From an uncultured beta proteobacterium (GTDB lineage Bacteria > Pseudomonadota > Gammaproteobacteria > Burkholderiales > SG8-41), in assembly GCA_903893565.1 (NCBI GenBank), contig CAITMU010000068.1, forward strand, positions 1-58,065: 58,065 nt of DNA. The letters are read 5' to 3'. The notes under the pieces were generated by a model, which was not told the origin of the DNA, did no database searches, and worked only from the letters and a program-made list of their open reading frames with translations. Below, piece by piece: positions 55,054 through 58,065 of this stretch. Numbering within the stretch: position 1 is the stretch's first letter; each line of letters starts with the position of its first letter. The translations under genes were made by a program, and so were the position numbers.

Positions 55054-56055
55054 TTGTTCGAAAATAAAATATTACGTTTGCTTTTTTTATCGGCTTATGG
55101 GGTGGGACTGATGGTCGTTGTCCTGGCCACGGCATCCCTCTTTCCAGTGGCCGCCGAAGGTTATCCAAACAAAACGATACGATTAATCATTCCCTATCCT
55201 CCAGGGGGGGGAAGTGACATCGTAGCCCGACCTTTGCTGCAATTGATGTCGGCTAGTATGGGTCAACCCATGATTGTGGAAAACAAAGGCGGGGCGGGAG
55301 GCAATATCGGCATGGAATTGGTGGCAAAATCACCGCCCGATGGTTACACCTTGGTGTTGGGAATTACCGCGCAATTGGCGGTTAACCCGAGTTTATACCC
55401 CAAATTAAATTACGATTTACTGAAGGATTTCTCGCCGATCGGTCAGTTGGGTATCGCCCCTTATGTCTTGGTTGTTCACCCAACCTTACCCGTTAAAAAT
55501 GTTCGTGAAATGCTGATGATTGCCAAGACCCATCCTCTGCAATTGCGCTTTGGCTCTGCCGGCAATGGTAGTGGCGCGCATCTAGCCGGTGGGATGCTAG
55601 ATTCTATGGCCAAAGTCAAAACAGCCCATATTCCCTACAAAGGCGGGGCCCTAGCGATGACGGATTTAGTTGCGGGCCAACTGCAGTTTAGTTTTTTGAC
55701 CTATACCTCTAGCAGTGCATTTATCAAGTCCCACCGCTTAAAAGCACTAGCGGTCACGACGGCTCAGCGTTCTAAGGCTTTGCCTGATTTGCCGGCAATT
55801 GGAGAAACGGTACCCGGTTATGATTCGTCGGTTTGGTATGGTGTGTTAGCGCCTGCTGGTACAGCCCCCGAAATTGTGAATAAATTAAACCATGAGTTTT
55901 TATTGGCCTTGAATAATTTAGAATTTCGCAATCGTTTGATCCTCGAAGCCTTTGAGCCGATGGGCTCAACGCCTGCGCAATTAGGCGCATTGATGAAATC
56001 AGAAATTCAACGTTGGGCCAAGCTTGTCAAAGAAACGAATACACGAATTGATTAA
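55054..56055 (+). CDS. Bug/TctC-family periplasmic solute-binding protein
   Basis: This 333-residue protein starts at a TTG with AGGA eight bases upstream. The signal peptide LLFLSAYGVGLMVVVLATA is cleaved near VAA. Loops: LIIPYPPGGGSDIVAR, MIVENKGGAGGNIGMELVAK, with Asn-Lys in place of Asn-Arg, and HIPYKGGALAMTDLVAGQ. An alpha/beta hydrolase gene follows 90 bp downstream on the same strand, so receptor and enzyme probably share a transcript. Confidence 0.93.
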   Translation: MFENKILRLLFLSAYGVGLMVVVLATASLFPVAAEGYPNKTIRLIIPYPPGGGSDIVARPLLQLMSASMGQPMIVENKGGAGGNIGMELVAKSPPDGYTLVLGITAQLAVNPSLYPKLNYDLLKDFSPIGQLGIAPYVLVVHPTLPVKNVREMLMIAKTHPLQLRFGSAGNGSGAHLAGGMLDSMAKVKTAHIPYKGGALAMTDLVAGQLQFSFLTYTSSSAFIKSHRLKALAVTTAQRSKALPDLPAIGETVPGYDSSVWYGVLAPAGTAPEIVNKLNHEFLLALNNLEFRNRLILEAFEPMGSTPAQLGALMKSEIQRWAKLVKETNTRID

Positions 56056-56145
56056 ATCTTTCATCTGACCCGGATTGCAAGGCAGTTTGTTGCCCCTGGG
56101 TAATAAAAGAAAAAATGATGAAAATAAAAAAAGGAAATCCTGAAG

Positions 56146-57024
56146 ATGTCAATGATAGAAAAGACCGCAGCCGCTTTGATGCCGGCGGAATATGAGAGCC
56201 ATTATCTAACCGTTGCTGGGGTGAAATTACATTACCAAGATTATGGTGACAAAACAAAACCCCCGATGGTGTGTATTCATGGAGGTGCCGCCCATGCCCA
56301 CTGGTTTGATTTTGTTGCCAGTGAACTGAAAAAAGATTTCCATGTAATCGCTATCAATCAGCGCGGTCATGGGGATAGTGGATGGGCGAGTCCCCCGGAT
56401 TACTCGTATGCTCGATATGCCGCGGATTTGAATGAGGCTTTTGAAAAACTTAATTTACAAAATTTTATCTTGGTAGGGCATTCTATGGGGGGGGTTGTCT
56501 CAACCTTGTATGCTGCTACCTATCCAGGTCGCGCGAAGGCCTTTATATTGATTGATTCCACCATCACCATGCCCGAGGACAGAATTGCTAGCATGCATGA
56601 AGTGGGGAATCGTGAGGGACGTAGTTACGCGAGTGAGGGAGAATTTTTGGAACGCTATAAATTGCGTCCTGCCGGAACGACTGCTACGGCGGAGGTAGTA
56701 GGACATTTAGCACGCCACAGTGGTAGAGTCTTTGAGGATGGACGTTGGCGACATAAGTTTGATCGTAATGTCTATGCATTACGGGAACGTATGGATAGCT
56801 TGCCGTATTGGGCGAATATCAAGATACCCGCATTATTGGTCAAGGGCGATCTGAGCCAGAGAATTTCTGCAGAGGTCGTAGGTAATGTGCGCGCTTTATG
56901 TCCACAGATACAAACGGCGGAGGTAGCCCATAGCGATCATCATGTTACCTTAGATAACCCTTCGGGCTTTGTGCAGGCGGTAGGGCCGTTTTTACGGAGT
57001 CTTAGTAGTTTCGTGGGCGGGTAG
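56146..57024 (+). CDS. Alpha/beta hydrolase (epoxide hydrolase/lactonase-like fold)
   Basis: This 292-residue protein has AAGGAAATCC before the ATG. VCIHGGAAHAHWFDFVA is the oxyanion segment, RGHGDSGWA follows strand 4, and ILVGHSMGGVVSTLYAA holds the nucleophile serine near residue 113. The acid is probably in LLVKGDLSQ and the histidine is in HSDHHVTLDNP. A clear cap region lies between about residues 140 and 210. It is cytoplasmic and lies behind a Bug gene, so it probably opens an ester or lactone taken up with that receptor. Confidence 0.9.
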   Translation: MSMIEKTAAALMPAEYESHYLTVAGVKLHYQDYGDKTKPPMVCIHGGAAHAHWFDFVASELKKDFHVIAINQRGHGDSGWASPPDYSYARYAADLNEAFEKLNLQNFILVGHSMGGVVSTLYAATYPGRAKAFILIDSTITMPEDRIASMHEVGNREGRSYASEGEFLERYKLRPAGTTATAEVVGHLARHSGRVFEDGRWRHKFDRNVYALRERMDSLPYWANIKIPALLVKGDLSQRISAEVVGNVRALCPQIQTAEVAHSDHHVTLDNPSGFVQAVGPFLRSLSSFVGG

Positions 57025-57136
57025 ATTAAAAGTGTTTTTTTATCGTGGAAATGTAAATCCGAACTTTGGGGCGCGAAAGGAAGATAACTATAAAGTCGCG
57101 TTCGATAGTGGAGAACAATAATATAAGAGGGAGACG

Positions 57137-57262
57137 ATGAAAAAAATATTCTGGGCTGTTATTGGTACTTGCTGGTACTTGCGTGGCCAAAGCGGTTCCT
57201 ACGGGTGGGTCCGTAGGAACCTTTGCAGTGATACCTTAATGATATTTTCTAAAAAAGAGTGA
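57137..57262 (+). pseudogene. Small exported-peptide ORF apparently frameshifted by a 10-bp tandem duplication
   Basis: GAGGGAGACG precedes an ATG that opens MKKIFWAVIGTC. The 10-mer TGGTACTTGC then occurs twice in tandem (57163-57172 and 57173-57182), shifting the frame. As written, 41 residues result. Removing one copy gives a 30-residue peptide ending VGTFAVIP that keeps a signal-like start. An 11-bp perfect hairpin (GGTTCCTACGG / CCGTAGGAACC, 57194-57221) lies inside. It is directly upstream of the cytochrome and PQQ genes and could be a leader rather than a protein gene. Confidence 0.35.
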
Positions 57263-57280
57263 GAGAAAGGATTTATAAAC

Positions 57281-57610
57281 ATGTGGCGTTGGTTTTTTTT
57301 ATCAGGTTTTTTGTATTGTAGCCTCGCTGTTGCGAAGGGGACTACACCGATGGCGAAGGTCACTCCTGCACAGATTAAAGCGGGAGCTGAAATTTATGCT
57401 GATAATTGTGCGACTTGTCATGGCAATCGCATGAAAAATCCAGATTGGGCCATTGATTTAGCAACCATTCCTCATGATGACCGAGCTCGATTTATGGATT
57501 CGGTCACTAACGGAAAAAACAGTATGCCCGCCTGGGGAAATGTGTTAAAACCGGAAGAAATCAATGCCCTGTGGGCCTATTTTTCTCAGGGTGAAAAGGC
57601 TAGTAAATAA
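57281..57610 (+). CDS. c-type cytochrome, electron acceptor of a PQQ dehydrogenase
   Basis: This is a 109-residue class I cytochrome c. The signal peptide reaches about residue 19. The haem site is C43-A-T-C46-H47 and Met82 in NSMPAWG is the likely sixth ligand. AAAGGA stands upstream of the ATG. It is followed 37 bp later by a quinoprotein dehydrogenase, so it most likely takes electrons from that enzyme in the periplasm and passes them to an oxidase. Confidence 0.92.
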   Translation: MWRWFFLSGFLYCSLAVAKGTTPMAKVTPAQIKAGAEIYADNCATCHGNRMKNPDWAIDLATIPHDDRARFMDSVTNGKNSMPAWGNVLKPEEINALWAYFSQGEKASK

Positions 57611-57647
57611 GCCTCATGTAAGTAACGTTTTTTAGGAGGAGTGTTGT

Positions 57648-58065
57648 ATGACAAAAAGTCTGATCGCCTGTGTGCTATGGGCCGCGAGCGCTTTGCTGCA
57701 TGCACAAAGCACCCAGGAGCTTTTGAATACCAGTAAAAATACTGAAAACGTACTGACCTTTGGTATGGGCTATGACTTAAAAATGTACAGTCCTTTAAGT
57801 CAGATTAACAAGTCAACTATCAAGCGACTCGTACCCATTTGGAATATGAGTTTATCCAATGATATGGGAGAGTTGTCTCAGCCCACGATCTACAATGGGG
57901 TGATGTATGTGGTCAATGGCAATTGGACTTTTGCTATTGATATGAATACGGGTCAACAGATCTGGCGTACTCCTGTGCAATATGATCGAAATGCTCTTCG
58001 AATTACCACGGGCGGGGCTTATGTGCGTGGGGCTGCGACCATTTATAATGGCAAACTGTTTAGAC
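57648..58065 (+). CDS. PQQ-dependent alcohol dehydrogenase-type quinoprotein (N-terminal part)
   Basis: The gene runs off the window; 139 residues are visible. TAGGAGGA provides a strong ribosome-binding site before the ATG. A signal peptide ends near LLHA. Then come TFGMGYDLKMYSPLSQINKSTIKRLVPIWNMSLSND and GVMYVVNGNWTFAIDMNTGQQIWRTP, the first two propeller blades of quinoprotein dehydrogenases. Its cytochrome partner is directly upstream. The substrate (methanol, ethanol or another alcohol) and the metal (Ca or lanthanide) depend on residues outside the window. Confidence 0.9.
   Translation, partial: MTKSLIACVLWAASALLHAQSTQELLNTSKNTENVLTFGMGYDLKMYSPLSQINKSTIKRLVPIWNMSLSNDMGELSQPTIYNGVMYVVNGNWTFAIDMNTGQQIWRTPVQYDRNALRITTGGAYVRGAATIYNGKLFR

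Overview
The window looks like part of the chromosome of a betaproteobacterium, most likely Burkholderiales. The base composition is moderate (I estimate 45-50% GC by eye), and it carries a very large set of TctC/Bug-type periplasmic solute-binding proteins of the kind that expanded in that order. I count thirteen intact Bug genes and one probable remnant. No TctA or TctB membrane partner is present, so these are orphan receptors. Most sit beside a catabolic enzyme: alpha/beta hydrolases, cupins, thiamine-diphosphate enzymes, beta-propeller proteins, CoA-ester enzymes, glutathione transferases or MFS exporters. The whole window reads as an accessory catabolic region built from small receptor-plus-enzyme modules.

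The most notable content is three selenoprotein genes that ordinary gene calling would cut at an in-frame TGA. Two (1-1661 minus, running off the window; 20804-22537 plus) are paralogous long proteins with the Sec-Gly-Ser-Cys (UGSC) motif fused to a conserved C-terminal region of about 400 residues. Each is followed or preceded, on the same strand, by a Bug gene. The third (54239-54697 minus) is an AhpE-like peroxiredoxin with selenocysteine at the peroxidatic position, residue 45. Each TGA is followed at 17-24 nt by a small hairpin whose apical loop begins CGUG, as expected of a bacterial SECIS element. No selA, selB, selC or selD lies in the window.

Layout. 0-3 kb: UGSC selenoprotein 1 with its Bug. 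2.9-9 kb: Bug with an Abhydrolase_10 protein, then a convergent Bug/esterase/esterase operon. 9.2-11.7 kb: a CoA-ester cluster of crotonase, class III CoA-transferase and an epimerase-like VOC protein. 12-20 kb: Ldh-type dehydrogenase, LVIVD propeller with Bug, DUF1932 dehydrogenase, Bug, NHL propeller and a ModA-like protein. 20.8-23.6 kb: UGSC selenoprotein 2 with Bug. 23.8-29.3 kb: two Bugs, a bicupin, a GST and an MFS transporter. 29.3-32 kb: a decayed TauD/TfdA gene, a doubtful ORF and a DUF4436-like membrane protein. 32-38.6 kb: hydrolase/Bug, MBL-GST-MFS, a universal stress protein and Bug. 39-46 kb: lactonase, Bug, dienelactone hydrolase, ThDP enzyme, Bug and cupin. 46-54 kb: secreted hydrolase, MaoC/OB-fold/thiolase, a lipoprotein, and a CoxG-like protein with a second ThDP enzyme. 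54-58 kb: Sec-peroxiredoxin, Bug with hydrolase, and cytochrome c with the start of a PQQ dehydrogenase.

Decay is visible in several gaps: a TauD remnant with two frameshifts, a probable Bug remnant, a small ORF apparently broken by a 10-bp tandem duplication, and a degenerate repeat present at about 31.9 and 51.3 kb. I found no rRNA, tRNA, CRISPR array or intact insertion sequence.
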